The notes beneath the pieces are model-generated. The model ran no database searches. It was given only the letters and a program-made list of their open reading frames with translations, and was not told the origin of the DNA. The position numbers and the translations under genes are program-made. Shown one piece after another: positions 1 through 11,345 of a DNA stretch of 64,000 nt; position 1 is the stretch's first letter; each line of letters opens with the position of its first letter. The DNA comes from Chelonoidis abingdonii (lineage: Eukaryota > Chordata > Testudines > Testudinidae), in contig NC_133770.1 of the NCBI RefSeq assembly GCF_003597395.2, positions 26,549,482 to 26,613,481 of the forward strand. Direction: 5' to 3'.

Positions 1-69
1 CCACAGATAAGAAAGAACAGGCTGACCCATCCCAATGACAGAGGTAAAAGGGTAAAATGATGGATAGAG

Positions 70-472
70 TTGTTTTGATCAAACCAACATGTACAAGGTG
101 AGAGGCAGCACCTTACTACGTAAAAGAGTTGTACCTTGCTACGTAGAGGGGTTGCACCTCAATACGTCAGGAGTGATGTGTAACTTGTTTGTACCTGTGT
201 ATAAGTATGCATCCCTGGGGCGATGTCTTTGTCTGGCGAGGGGGCAGTGGAAAGTCCCGCCACTAACTGAGCCGTCCATTGACCGTGGGTACATACTCGT
301 AGTATGTCCTGTAGAGTAACGATCTGGAGGGAACTATTATTGTGTCCAATACGGCAATAAATCTGGCCGAAGTGCCTTCATACCTTACTAGACTCTGTGG
401 ACATTGGGGTTCCTCTTCGGGTCTGCTGTGTCAGCTATCTGCGCAGAGCTGGGGCAGCACACAGAGGGAACA
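70..472 (+). mobile_element. Solo-LTR-like block (ERV type), 5' edge uncertain
   Basis: The block has the layout of a retroviral-type LTR. A TATA-like GTATAAG lies near 199-206, a polyadenylation signal AATAAA at 356-361, and about 110 bp of R/U5-like sequence ends in CA at 472. No primer-binding site, gag or pol reading follows, so it is most simply a solo LTR or a cut-off one. I could not fix the 5' edge or find a target-site duplication. The small open frames at 89-319 and 404-709 fall in or beside this block and look non-coding. It could also be a non-LTR promoter-like repeat. Confidence 0.4.
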
Positions 473-1084
473 CACGAATGCAGCCAAGTGATACCAACAA
501 GGAGACAGCAGAGCACCACACCGGTAGCATCTGACAACACTTCTGACAACAGCTGGTTTAAAACAGCTGCATATATACTAAACCGTTTGTTGATGTCTGA
601 TCAAAGTACAATGCTTTTTCCTTTCACTGAAGATCAACTAATAGCATTTGTCATGCCCCTCTCCTTAAACCTAGGCATGTCATGCCCCTTACACATCTCA
701 TTGTTTTAGCTGATCCTGCAGGAAATGAAGTAATAGGGTTAACAGAGATGGTTGTTATGACTAGCCTGAAACAGTGGTGATGTAAATATTATCAGTTCTA
801 AAATATGTGCCAAGCAGTTTAACAGCAATCTTTAATGAAGAATTTTGCCAGAGGTACTATGCTGTTGCTGTCCCTGACTTCCCTCAGAATTGTGACAAAA
901 AGCATTTCACAGACATGAAAGTTATCAAAATTCCTGCACATGATGCATTGCATAATTCACTTAAAACTCAAAACTAAATGATGAGTATTAAGAAATAGAG
1001 CTTTGTAGTAGGGGTTGGGGAAAATTAGCAGGTGTAGCACCCAAGTAATGGTTGAGGGAATCACTGAGCATAATGCACCATGGA
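473..1084. other. AT-rich stretch, nothing recognised
   Basis: No coding similarity, inverted repeat or familiar repeat was recognised here. It separates the LTR-like block from the inverted repeat that begins at 1085. Confidence 0.5.
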
Positions 1085-1196
1085 CTTGCACCTTGTGTAG
1101 ACCTTTATACTAGTGCAAAGTGAGTGTACCATTGGAAGGTGGTAACATTTTACACTCACTTTGCACAGGTGTAAATGACTAACACAAGATGCAAGG
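1085..1196. repeat. Long inverted repeat (fold-back element)
   Basis: The left arm 1085-1128 and right arm 1151-1196 are imperfect reverse complements around a loop of about 22 nt. The inner arms match exactly over TGCAAAGTGAGTGTA and its complement. The transcript would form a hairpin of about 45 bp. It looks like a member of a dispersed palindromic family. A related stretch seems to occur near 38085-38120, but I only saw partial similarity there. Confidence 0.7.
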
Positions 1197-1529
1197 CACT
1201 AGGATCTTGAATTCAAGGGGATTTCAGCACCTAAATATCTTTGAGGATCTGGGCCAAGGCTCATGTGTTCTGCTAGACAACATTTGGGGCAGATGCACAG
1301 GTGTACTCTAGTTTCTTTATACTACTTGGATGACTTTAAATAACGTTCCAATGATCTATCACTTTCTCTTTTCCAAGTGAGGGAGGGTGTGTGTCAAGTT
1401 CCTGGCTGTAGTGCATTGTGGTCCAGCCAGATCAGCCCTGTCCATTGGGAAGAATGGGAGCCTAAGACATGTGAACTACAAGTTCGACGAGGCACAGGCA
1501 CATCATCAACTCCAATGAGGCAACATTAT

Positions 1530-1850
1530 TCTGAATTCAAATATTTTGGGCTTCGCTCAAATATTTTGTTTTTTTGTCCAAAATATTTCAGGTTTTCATA
1601 TTTCTCAAAGTTAAAATTTTTCCTGATTTTTGTTTTAAATGTCTACCTTTTCCGCAGGAAACATGTTTCAGTTCTGTTTATCAGGATGAGATATTTTGAT
1701 TCAGGTCAAACTGACCCGAAACAAAATATTTTGTTCAGATTTTCCAGACAAAAATTGAAACATTTTGGGGAAAATAATCAAAAATTTTCCACTCAAACAT
1801 TTTTGCTTTTGCAGAAACTAATTCTTCTATCAAAGAAGATTTGATGGAAA
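1530..1850. repeat. AT-rich AAATATTTT-containing repeat
   Basis: The words CAAATATTTTG, AAAATATTT and GAAACATTTTGGGG recur in both orientations, so much of the segment can pair with itself. In style it resembles the AT-rich fold elements at 28145-28500 and 52775-53160, but I could not align it end to end with them. A 155-codon frame crosses it (1377-1844); its composition is that of the repeat, not of a protein. Confidence 0.35.
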
Positions 1851-2639
1851 ATTCCTGATCAACTCTATGTAGTACACAACATGTTACTGAGCTCTCCATG
1901 AAACTTTTCAGCAGATGTTATAATATCCTTTATTCCCATGTCTTCTGCTTGACAAGAAAAGTTAAGTTTCCATGGCTGGAGTTTGCAAACCACAGTAGGT
2001 TCTCCCCTAGAAGACCAATTAAAATGTCTTTTCCTTCAAGATGCTTATTTAAAAAAATATACCTAACTGAAATATATGCAAAGATAGCTCAGAAACACAA
2101 GGGATTGTTTTGTTAGAAGCAATAATCAACTCAAGCATTACAAACATGTGGCAGGTAAAGAAATTGGCCTATGGCGCTACAAGAACTACTCTGTTCTGAA
2201 AAGCCTCATAATCATTGTCAATGCATCTACATTACAGAAACAAAACATAAGAAGCATGTAATCCAGCCAAATTGAGCATACAAAGAATTATTAGGAGGAT
2301 GAGAATGAGCATCCACTTCTTTTTAGTGAATGGTGATTTCCTTGTTTGAGCTAGATGGTCTACTGAAAACACCTTCAGATGTGGTATAAGTATTCCATTG
2401 TGGAATGAAACCAAACTATAAATTAATGAACTCTTTTTCCTACATCACTTAGATATTCTAATAATGTTAATAACATTTTCTGTCTCAAATTCAGCTTATT
2501 TTTTTTATTAGGCTACAAATACAATACCTTATTCAACCAAGGAAATTCTGATTGAAAAAAAAAATAGCTGGTATGTATAGCTCTCCACTTAGAACATTTG
2601 TTGCCTCATTGGAGATGTTGAAAGAATATACAATGCTTA
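1851..2639. other. AT-rich stretch, nothing recognised
   Basis: No repeat boundary or coding signal was recognised. The T-rich run near 2500-2512 and A-rich run near 2557-2566 are simple sequence. Confidence 0.45.
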
Positions 2640-2647
2640 GTCTATTG

Positions 2648-2935
2648 CAGTGGTCCCCAACCTTTTCGTCTGGCAGCCGCCAGATGAAGGACAATGGCGG
2701 TGGTTGAGCATCCACCGAAATGGTGCCGAATTTCGGCAGCATTTCGGCAGCGACGCTTCTCGATGATGTCACTTGTTGGCGGCAAGTGGCGTCATCAAGA
2801 GGTGTCATCACTGAAATGCCGCTGAAAAATTTGGCAGCATTTAGGCGGATGCTCGACTGCCAGCCTGGATGCAGGCGCATTTAGATGCCTCCGTGGGCGC
2901 CATGGTGCCTGCAGACACCGCATTAGGGACCCCTG
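2648..2935. mobile_element. Non-autonomous hAT-type transposon, 8-bp TSD
   Basis: The 288-bp element starts CAGTGGTCCCCAACC and ends TTAGGGACCCCTG. The ends are near-perfect inverted repeats with the CAG...CTG termini usual in hAT (Charlie/Tip100-like) elements. The 8-bp flanks GTCTATTG at 2640-2647 and 2936-2943 are identical, which is the TSD length expected of hAT. The interior is GC-richer than the surroundings and rich in TTTCGGCAGCATTTCGGCAG-like repeats. There is no transposase reading; a 115-codon frame that spans it on the minus strand is incidental. Confidence 0.93.
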
Positions 2936-2943
2936 GTCTATTG

Positions 2944-3672
2944 GATGAAAATAGTCAAAAAGTCTAATTCCAGTTAAATATATCCATAGAGTTCAAAAGC
3001 CAAACCCCTTTATATGACTAGTCCCCTTAATTCCAGGGGAATTACTTGCCTGAATAAGCATTATTTATGTAAGTAATGGTTTGCACAATACAGCTCAATA
3101 GTCTGTAGTCATAAGTATGAATCCAAATTTTCTTTGTCAATGCAAGAAAGAACTCACCAAGTTAACCCTTAAGAAGATTTGTTTAGTGTAATTGGAAGTT
3201 TAAACCTAAAATCTTAGACTACAATGCTATCTTTCTTAAAAGAGACTGGATTCTAGAACCATAAACTTCTTCTTTCCAAAGTAAATTGGAAAAGGGGACT
3301 GTACTTTTACAAAATGAGAGGGAAATCCTGGCATCATTTACGTCATTGGGAGCTTTGCCTTTAACACCAATACGACAGGATTTCTCACAGAAAAGTCAGT
3401 TGCAATATTCTGAGAATACATTCTGAAGCATTTCATGTTTTATGTATAACCCCTTCAGAGGGAGTGCTCATGAAACACCGCACTGTGCCTCTAGGGGACT
3501 CATCCGAGATTACAGCAATGATGGCTACAGAGGCTCAGGACTCCATTTCCCAGACTACTTCAGTTCCAGGGCAGAAACAGAACTGGCCAGCAACACTACC
3601 AGAACCAATTAAAGGCCAGAACTCAGAGACAGAGAGTTGGTTTTACTTTTGGGTTTGACTGTGGTTGGAGTG
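2944..3672. other. Unannotated stretch between two hAT elements
   Basis: Nothing was recognised. A 64-codon plus-strand frame (3464-3658) has no motif and is treated as chance. Confidence 0.45.
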
Positions 3673-3680
3673 TGTGTAGC

Positions 3681-3778
3681 CAGGGGCAGCTCCAGGCCCC
3701 AGCACACCAAGGGCAGGAGGTCCACGAAAGCCAGCGGCTGCCGTGCTTGGGGCTGCAAAATGCCTAGAGCCGCCCCTG
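3681..3778. mobile_element. Short hAT-type MITE, CAGGGGCAGCTCCAGG family
   Basis: The 98-bp element starts CAGGGGCAGCTCCAGG and ends TAGAGCCGCCCCTG, which form an inverted repeat. The 8-bp flanks TGTGTAGC at 3673-3680 and 3779-3786 are identical. The ends match those of the longer elements at 16040-16284 and 35909-36193, so this is an internally shortened member of the same family. Confidence 0.9.
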
Positions 3779-3786
3779 TGTGTAGC

Positions 3787-5676
3787 AGAAAAAGAAGCGT
3801 CACAAACACAAAAGACCCTTCCACATTCCTACTGCATGGAAGATTTTGAGCCCATTTCATGATTTCTGTGACACAGAACAGTGTCATCTCAGCAGAGACC
3901 AGAAACCCAGGAGGCTGAGGAGGGAGTCACATCAAGCTATCAAGAGCCAGACTAACTGTGTGGTAAAATCCAGACCAGATAGCTACAAGGGTTGTTTTCC
4001 CATCCTTGGTGTGGATGCTGTGCAAAAACACCCTTGTTTATTTATGTTGCTCTTTTGTTTTAAGACAGCCACCATCTTCAGTGCTGCACCAGCCATCACA
4101 GACTGAGCTTAAACTCTCTGATTTTGAGGCAGGTGTCGAGAGTGATCAGGATGGTGTGTATTGGCTGTAATTGTTGGGAGAAGTAGAGTTTCTATATTAT
4201 TAATTTTGTCTTTCATTAACCTAATCCCTGCTTCCATTGTCACCTATTCTGAGTTCCCCATACCTAATAAAGCCCCGTTACTGTTATGTTCCTGTGGGAA
4301 TTATGATAGGTACTTTATTTGTGCTCTGACATTCCTCTGTATGAGATTGTGTGTCAAATATTTTCCTATGGGTCAAGCCTTCTGTATTCTTTGCACTAGA
4401 GGGATTTCTTTGGGTGGAGGCACCAGGTGCCCTTATAGGTAAACCCAGAACCCATAAACCCGAGGAGAAAAGAGAGAAGGCTGTAGCCCTACATCTTAGG
4501 GCTGGTTTAGATGCTTTTTTTGTTTGTTTGTTTGGGTTTTTTTGGTTAAAATGGATCTTAACTAAGATAAATTGGTCCTGATTCTGAACAGATAAACTCA
4601 TCTATCTGTCATTATACTATATTACCTCTACCACAGATACTGAAAATCACATTCAATAACCAGTCTCAGCCAGACTCCTGGCTGCAGTTACAGGGAGAAT
4701 ATCCAGCACTTTCAGATCGAGCATTACCTTTGCAAGAGTGGATTCTGAGGGCTGCATATACAGAGCTATTGTCACAAAGGTTTGTTAGTATCGGTACAGC
4801 TGCACCAGTATTAGGAATGGTGAGATTTTTTGGTAAACATTCCCACGTGCAAAGATGACCATAATATATACAGAAGTATGGCATTTCTGCTTGTAATACA
4901 CTGTAATCTATGTCCTTCCCCTCACAAATATAATGCAATGTTTCTTCTCCCTGTCTAACCCAGAACATTTCAATTTTCTCTCTGCTTTTTAAATCCTGGC
5001 TAATTAAAGGATTTCACTTCCTTGTGATACCGGACTCTCATGCTGAGCTTCTAATTACAATGACTGGTAGTGTTCTATTAATTGTGGCTTTTTGCTTCTT
5101 AGATTTGTGGGTTAATTGGTAATATCTGCATTCAACATTTTTCCTCAAGATGTTTTACATTAAAGTAATTAACCTCCTATCCAGGACAGCAGAGGATAAT
5201 CATTTATTGGCATGTTATTCCCTCTTTCCCAGCTTTTTGAAGCTCTTCATTTAGGGTTTTTGGTTAAATAATGGAATAGGAAGAACAAGATGACATCAGA
5301 AAAGTACTCTACTTTCAAGAAAACAGCTTCGAGGATAGTCAACCTTCCTTAGTCTGTTGGACTGTCATTTCTGCATAGAGTTAGATACCCACCACTGTTT
5401 TTCAAAAATACAGTACTTAACTTCTGGGGCTATTATGAGACTTCATTTATTCATATTTCTAAACTGTTCCTAACAGAAGACACTATAGACATGTCCTCAT
5501 CAGACTACACGATGACAGGATTCCCAGCCTCAAGTGTTCAAAGATCATGGGTCAGGCCACACAAAATCAGGAGATAGGCTTAAAAATGAGATTTTTTTAA
5601 AAAATACGTTTTGGTTTCTTTTTATTTGTCTTCTGGCAAATGTTCTTTACCATCTGGAACTTTTTTGTTATAGTTT
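3787..5676. other. Unannotated stretch, simple T/G-rich run
   Basis: No repeat family or coding region was recognised. A simple TTTG-type run lies near 4515-4545. Several frames of 60-105 codons occur on both strands with no conserved motif. Confidence 0.45.
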
Positions 5677-5894
5677 GAATGGCTCTGCACAGACTTCCTG
5701 TGTGACCCTGCTCAAGTCACTTTAATCTCTCTCTGTTTTAGTTCCCTGATCTATAAAATGGCATAATAATATTTCCTTTTTCCAAGTCTTTAGCTACCTC
5801 GTCTATTTAAAGTGTAAGCTCTTTGGGTCAGGACTGTCTTTTACTGCATATTTGAATAGCGCCTAGCATCATGAAGCTCTGATCTCGGTTGGGC
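5677..5894 (+). repeat. MIR-like ancient SINE with L2-like tail
   Basis: The stretch carries the classic words of the vertebrate MIR core and its tail: GTGTGACCCTGCTCAAGTCA, then CTATAAAATGGCATAATAAT, then GTAAGCTCTTTGGGTCAGGA and a GCGCCTAGCA block. It is diverged and without visible duplications, as expected of an old insertion. The hAT element at 5904 follows almost directly. Confidence 0.6.
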
Positions 5895-5903
5895 TCTTTA
5901 GGG

Positions 5904-6313
5904 CAGTAGTTCTCATCTTTTCCAGACTACTGTACCCCTTTCAGGATTGATTTGTCTTGTGTATGCTCAAGATTCACCTCACTTCAAAACTAGTCATTTA
6001 TAAAATCAGACATAATACAAAAGTTGCACAACACACTATTACTGAAAAATTGCTGACTTTCTCATTTTTACCATATCATTGTAAAATAAATCCATTGGAA
6101 TATCAATATTGTATTTACATTTCAGTGTATAGTATATAGAACAGTATAAACAAGTAATTGTCGGTATGAAATGTTAGTTTGTACTGACTTCACTAGTGCT
6201 TTTGTATGTACCCTGTTGTAAAACTAGGCAAATATCTAGATGAGTTGATGTACTCCCTGGAAGACTGCTACATGCAGTCAGAGGTGCACATTACCCCTGG
6301 TTGAGAACCACTG
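5904..6313. mobile_element. Non-autonomous hAT-type transposon, 8-bp TSD
   Basis: The 410-bp element starts CAGTAGTTCTCATC and ends GGTTGAGAACCACTG, an inverted repeat of hAT type. The 8-bp flanks CTTTAGGG at 5896-5903 and 6314-6321 are identical. The interior is AT-rich and non-coding. The element at 30407-30797 is the same family in the opposite orientation. The right flank also forms the first bases of the PIF/Harbinger-like element, so this hAT jumped into that element's edge. Confidence 0.93.
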
Positions 6314-6799
6314 CTTTAGGGGATGTCAACACTGCAATGTAAGACCAGGGTCAGGGGACTCGAGCCTGCTTGCTTGGTGTTTACAAGTCTGGATTTGGGC
6401 ATCTAATATGAATATGGAACCTAGGTTTACAATTTATGAACCCAAGTCTCACACCTGCACTCAGAAGTTTACTCTGCATTATGCAGATCCAAGTCAAACC
6501 AGCCTATCCCAGACTTCCTAGCGCCCTTTGCAGCTGTAGCCACTCTAGACCTTTGTTCATGGTGCAGTGTGGGAAAATTTGAATGTCCACTCTGCATGTT
6601 ACAGGAAGTTGTCAGCCTGTGAACACAACCTGTCTTTTGGGTCTGCAATCTCCCAGCTAGCAGAGTTAGCAACACAGAGCAATCACCGTTTAAAAAACTT
6701 GTCTAGCTTTGGTTTTCACAGCTATAGCAGGAAACAGGCAAGGCATCCAGGAGATGCTGATGGACATTTTAGTGGCATTTTCTGACATACCAAACGCTA

Positions 6800-7030
6800 C
6801 TTTTGGTGGAGGAGGATGACAATATAGATAGGGCAGAGTTGAACAGGTTAATGCTGCTCACAACTCTCAATACATTCTCTGACACTTCCTACACAGACCA
6901 GTGCTTCTGGAGCAGGGCCACAAGCGCACTGGTGGGATCACACAGTCACACAGACTTGGGAGGAAAAGCAGTGAGTCCAGACCTTTTGAAGAAAGCTACA
7001 CTTCTCCATGGAATTGTCCTAGTTGTTCCT
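6800..7030 (+). pseudogene. HARBI1-like transposase N-terminal remnant
   Basis: Reading the plus strand with one frameshift near 6930 and two in-frame stops gives an FWSRATS segment followed by AHWWDHTVTQTW and, after stops, a basic-aromatic RKLHFSMEL segment. From memory these correspond to the N-terminal region of the HARBI1-like nucleases of reptile PIF/Harbinger elements, in the order expected: aromatic-rich block, QxW, then a (K/R)xxFxxL(C)-type helix. The DDE catalytic domain is absent, so the remnant cannot cut DNA. The same FW...TS.WWDHT signature appears on the minus strand near 47.05 kb. Function is inferred from family; the breaks are seen directly. Confidence 0.5.
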
Positions 7031-7099
7031 GATCTGCAGCACATGGTACTGGAGAGAGGATTCAGGACGTGGTGCAGGTGCAGCAAGACCCTGTATTCT

Positions 7100-7365
7100 T
7101 GCAGCCATTAGCATAGCCAGCCACTCAAACAGGTGTTTCCTGTCCACTATATCTTCCCCCCTCAACCAATATTTCTGTTTCAGGAACGGTGCTGCCAGTG
7201 TCTCCTCACATATTGCAATTCCATCATCATACTCTGCAGCCTGTCTGTGCCTTTCCACTTGCTGTGAGTTTTTCCCTTTGGTACTGCACCTGCTGGCTGG
7301 CCTTGTCCAGAATGTTCACCATACGTTCATCATAAAACTGCTTCCTCTTGGACATGTCTATGATA
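7100..7365 (-). pseudogene. Possible Myb/SANT-like accessory ORF remnant
   Basis: On the minus strand the frame near 7360-7250 reads SKRKQFYDERMVNILDKASQ, a basic, helix-forming stretch like the C-terminal part of Myb/SANT-like accessory proteins of PIF/Harbinger elements. Downstream it loses frame. The opposite strand to the HARBI1-like remnant suggests two converging genes, as in the 46-kb element. The match is weak and rests on composition and context; it may be chance. Confidence 0.25.
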
Positions 7366-7410
7366 GTTTGAAATCCCAGGCTCCTGCTGGAGTGGGACCA
7401 AGCTTCTGAG

Positions 7411-8404
7411 ATATAAGGGCCTTCAGAGGTTGAAGGACCTGAAAGCAGATATCAAGCAGTTCATTAATGACTCAGTCCTTCAAAACAGGTCCACTGCATC
7501 TACAGAGAAAAGTGTCTTGTGACCCTCAAGGCCAAAACAAGTGATACAATATATTGAAGCACAGTTTTAAAAAGTAAGAGGAACACTTCAGTTCCCAGAA
7601 AGTCCGTGGACATAACCGAGTTAATCAAAAGGCTGCTTTATATCATTGTTTTAGACCTTCTGGCAGGAGCAAACTGTATTTTTAATTCATTCACCTATAA
7701 AATGACGTTAGCCACACTGCTTAATGCACTTATGGCAGTCAGATACTATAGTAATGAGAGTGGTACAAGATCTTTTACAGAATAGGATTTAAAAATGACA
7801 TGTCAGACATTTAATTGATTTCATTTTTTTAAATGGCATTAAACTTACTGGGTTTTATTTAGTCAATAAAAGAGGAATAAAATCTTTCCAATCAAAGGAA
7901 AATTGGCAGCTGCAAAAGAGATTGATGATTACAGTCTATCCTTGAATGCTGCCTGATGTTGATGAAAATGCAATTTAATTAGGATTTTTTTAAAAGATCA
8001 GATCAATTGATCTTAAAATGGTTACCTATGGTTTGTCATTTGATTGCTAGGGGGTTAATCTAAAGCCTTCCATTGACTTCCAGAATGTTGCTGATATTTC
8101 AGTGCAAGTTAAGACAAAGAAAATTCTGTTGTTTTTATAGCACACAAAATTCCACTACATGCTTCTGAAGGATCGTGCAATTGTGAGGATATATCCCGAA
8201 TCATTATTCTTTTGCCCCTACTTTCAAGTTACTTTCAATCATAATCAGTATTGCTCTGTTCTGTGGCAAGGAGGAGAGAAAACATAAGCCAATTACTTGA
8301 CAATAATGCCAAGCAAATGTTGCATTGGAGGATGGTAGCGGTATTGCATATGTGCCACCAGCCTCGATGGGCAGTTAGCACATATTTTAGAATATCCATG
8401 TTAG
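7411..8404. other. AT-rich stretch, nothing recognised
   Basis: No feature was identified. The missing right end of the PIF/Harbinger element may lie here in a form too diverged to recognise by eye. Confidence 0.4.
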
Positions 8405-8662
8405 GTCAGGCTTCAGAGTGGTAGCAATGTTAGTCTGTATCAGCAAAAACAATGAGGAGTCCTTGTGGCACCTTAGAGACTAACAAATTTATTTGGGCAT
8501 AAGCTTTCGTGGGCTAAAACCCAGTTTATCCTAGAGCGAGTGAAAAATACAGTAAGCAGTATATATATATTACAGCACATGAAAAAATGGGAGTTGCCTT
8601 ACCAAGTGAGTGTCAGTGCTAACGAGGCCTATTCAATCAAGGTGGAAGTGGCCTACTGGGCA
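8405..8662. mobile_element. Reptile retroelement 3' end (CCTTGTGGCACCTTAGAGAC type)
   Basis: The stretch holds a very widespread reptile repeat, recognisable by GGAGTCCTTGTGGCACCTTA, GACTAACAAATTTATTTGGG and GCATAAGCTTTCGTGGGCTA. From memory this segment is the end of a Penelope-like or SINE-type retroelement in turtles; I am not certain which. Diverged copies of the same core are at 19710-19801 and 61018-61055. No coding region is visible, so it is a truncated copy. Confidence 0.6.
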
Positions 8663-10469
8663 GTGGGTATGGAGTGGAGTGATGCTAAAGAGTAGACATG
8701 ATGCGTGGTATGTCGTCAAAGCAATTGCCTGAATTTATGCAACAAATTACAGCCTAAGTCAATGTTAAACTTTGCAGCATTAACTTCACATCTGTGACTT
8801 CAGTGTCTCATCAAGAGGCCAACCAGTGCACTGCAGTGGGCTGGAGGAAAGTGGCAAGTGATCCACTGTGCTGCCTGTTCTAGGTGTGGGGGATATGAAG
8901 GTACAAGGAAAAGCACCAGCTGTATAATAATGAACCAAGAAGACCCATAGGGATCATAATTTCATGAGGATCCAAGTATGATTGTGTGACTATGCCCCTT
9001 GCTTATCTGCTGTCAGTGACACCACCCAAAGGAGGAGAGAATGCAACTGAGTGTCAAAACCTAAACCATGTGGAATTCTCCCAGTAAAATTTCCCCTTTT
9101 CTGTTTTTTTTCTCTTGGAATGGGGACAAAATAGTTGTTTTGTTTTTTTCACACTTACAATTCTCCTCTTTTTCACTAAACATAAATTAACATCTCCATA
9201 TGTACATTTCACCCATGGAAAGACTCATCTCTCTAGACTGAGAGCAAGACAACATGGGTAGAATTAGTTAAAATCTAGCAGGCTAAATTAAAAACAAACA
9301 AAAAATTATTATTCCAAGGGCAGCTGATGCCTGATGAGGACATTTCACTTACTAGAGAAATATTAAATTAGATGAGCTTGCAATGCCTATAAACATGTTA
9401 TGCCTGTGTGCTATAAGAAAGATAACAGAAGTAATAAATAGAATTTAGAATCACATTTTAATTAGTCATATGAACTGTTTAACACAGAAACACTGACAAG
9501 GCACAAGTAACACTGTAATGACGGTGGTTTAAGGTGTAGATAGGATAGCAATATAAATGCTCTGTCTAATAAGAATTTTTATTCAAAATAATGATTTCAG
9601 TAAATCACTATAATAGACTAAAGGCCATATTAGAAATACATCCTACTTGCTTCTACTCATGGGGATAAAGAATCTCTTGTTGCTTATGGACCTTACCATA
9701 AAAAAAATATGCACTTCACGTGTAGAATCACTCATATCTTAGAATATTTGATTTGCAATTAAGTGAAGAAGTTAGGTAAGATTTGAGTTTACAAATTGGT
9801 ATTCACTGAATAATTTATCAATCTCTGAACTGGAGATTGTTGAGTAATATCTGAATAATCTATTTGTTTAATTTTTATTAACTGACAAATAGTGTATTTG
9901 TGAACAATTAATTGTATTAAATTAACAGCTCAATAGATGGCCAACTAGTACTTGGCAAATAAATTATTACAGCTTTTACCTCATACCATTCAGCAAAGAA
10001 ATCAAAGAGGCAGCTACATTTAATAAAATAGTAATAGTGGAAGGCTTACCCTCATATATACTGGTCCAATGTCACACGAAGATAACATTTAATGAAGCAA
10101 TTTCTTGACACTCTAATTGATTGATTCTTGAAGCAGCTCGTGCTATAGAATGTGAGAGGAGAGGATATATTCTTTACTTAGTCCTACATGTAACTCACGT
10201 GAGTTAGTTCAAAAAATAACTACAGTTGAGGCACTAGGCAATAGTGACTATGATACAATTTAGTTCAATATCCTCAGGAGAGGAATCATATAAACAAATA
10301 GGACTGTGACACTAAACATTAAAAAGGGGAATTAAAAATTAAAAAATGAATCTAGCCAAAAGGAATCGAAAATCAAAAGTAAGTAAAATAAAAATGCTTA
10401 GATTCACCACGGAGCCTGCTTAAAAACAGCATAAACCTGTAACACGTGTATCTATCTTGGCTCTTTATC
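8663..10469. other. AT-rich stretch, nothing recognised
   Basis: No repeat or gene was identified. The region 9300-10400 is particularly AT-rich and lacks open frames above 60 codons. Confidence 0.5.
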
Positions 10470-10680
10470 TGGCCCCTGTTCCCATAGTATCTGAGTACCT
10501 CACAGTTCTCAGTGCACTTAGCATCACAACACCTCCATGAGGCAGGGAAGTGCTATTATCAGTCTGTAGATGGGGAACTGAGGCACAGGCAATAAAAAGC
10601 AGCTTGCCCTAGGTCACACAGGAGGCTTGTGGTGGAACAGGGAACCCAGGTCTCTCAAGTCCCAGACTAGCACCACAAAC
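10470..10680 (-). repeat. MIR-like ancient SINE
   Basis: The words GAGGCAGGGAAGTGCTATTA, GATGGGGAACTGAGGCACAG, TAGGTCACACAGGAGGCTTG and GGGAACCCAGGTCTCTCAAG occur in the order of a reverse-oriented MIR-like repeat. The same family, interrupted by a MITE, is at 18999-19460. Confidence 0.65.
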
Positions 10681-11079
10681 ACATCATCTCATTGCATAGG
10701 AAGCTGGAAAGCAAGGGGGCTAAATGGGCAAGATTCAAAAAGCTATCTGAGCACAACAGTGTGGCCATATTGATAAGAGGCTATTTACTTTTACCTACTA
10801 TATATTAGTTCAAAAGGGTTCTGCCTCTGAATCAGGTACAGTAATAAAGTTATCAATAGAATGAAAGCCTTGAGGATCGCATGATAAAAAATTAACTACG
10901 TATTCTCTATTAATGTTACAAACTTTATTAACAAAACAAACAAGATCACAAACACTGATACATAGGAAAGGAGATAGAATCAATACAAAATATGCAGCTC
11001 TTGCACACCTCTGTGGGGAAACCCAGAATAGGTGAGGCAAGCCACAAGACAGTGTCCACACTAGGGCAGTCTGACCTAG

Positions 11080-11345
11080 CGGTCAGAGCCAAGGACAAAG
11101 TCCAGCTTGATGTCAGAAGTCACACCAAAGACCAGAATCAGAGCCAGGAGCCACACAAGGGTTAAGCTGGAGTTAAAAACTGGAGTTAGGATGAGAAAGC
11201 AGAAACCAGGTGTGTTAACAGGAGCAAGGAGCAGGAAACAGGAACAACATGTGATAACAGGAACAAGGAGAAAGAACCAGATGAGGAGGCAGAAACTTTG
11301 TCTTGTGTATCTGGTCAGCAGCAGATGTAGCAACTAGTTGCTCAG
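11080..11345. repeat. Degenerate short-period repeat, CAGGAACAAGGAG-like
   Basis: Variants of AACAGGAACAAGGAG, CAGGAGCAAGGAG and CTGGAGTTA recur several times in imperfect tandem. Purine-rich words dominate the plus strand. This could be part of an LTR. It leaves open frames on both strands (11107-11337 plus, 11076-11333 minus), a consequence of the repeat and not evidence of a gene. Confidence 0.35.

Larger units (their letters stand above)
6319..7410. mobile_element. Decayed PIF/Harbinger-type element
   Basis: The left edge TTA|GGGGATGTCAACACTGC resembles the other GTCTACACT-type ends in the window and follows a TTA that would suit a 3-bp Harbinger target site. Inside are a plus-strand HARBI1-like remnant and a minus-strand region that may come from the Myb/SANT-like accessory gene, as in the element at 45778-47647. 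I did not find the right terminus, so the stated end is only where recognisable content stops. Confidence 0.5.

Noticed and set aside
1377..1844. 155-codon plus-strand open frame
   Set aside because: It runs through an AT-rich AAATATTTT repeat; the protein is F/L/K-rich with no motif, as expected of repeat DNA.
2533..2880. 115-codon minus-strand open frame
   Set aside because: It lies almost wholly in the hAT element at 2648-2935 and crosses its edge.
11076..11337. 85-codon minus frame with hydrophobic, membrane-like sequence
   Set aside because: The hydrophobic look comes from a short-period purine/pyrimidine repeat; the opposite strand is open too.
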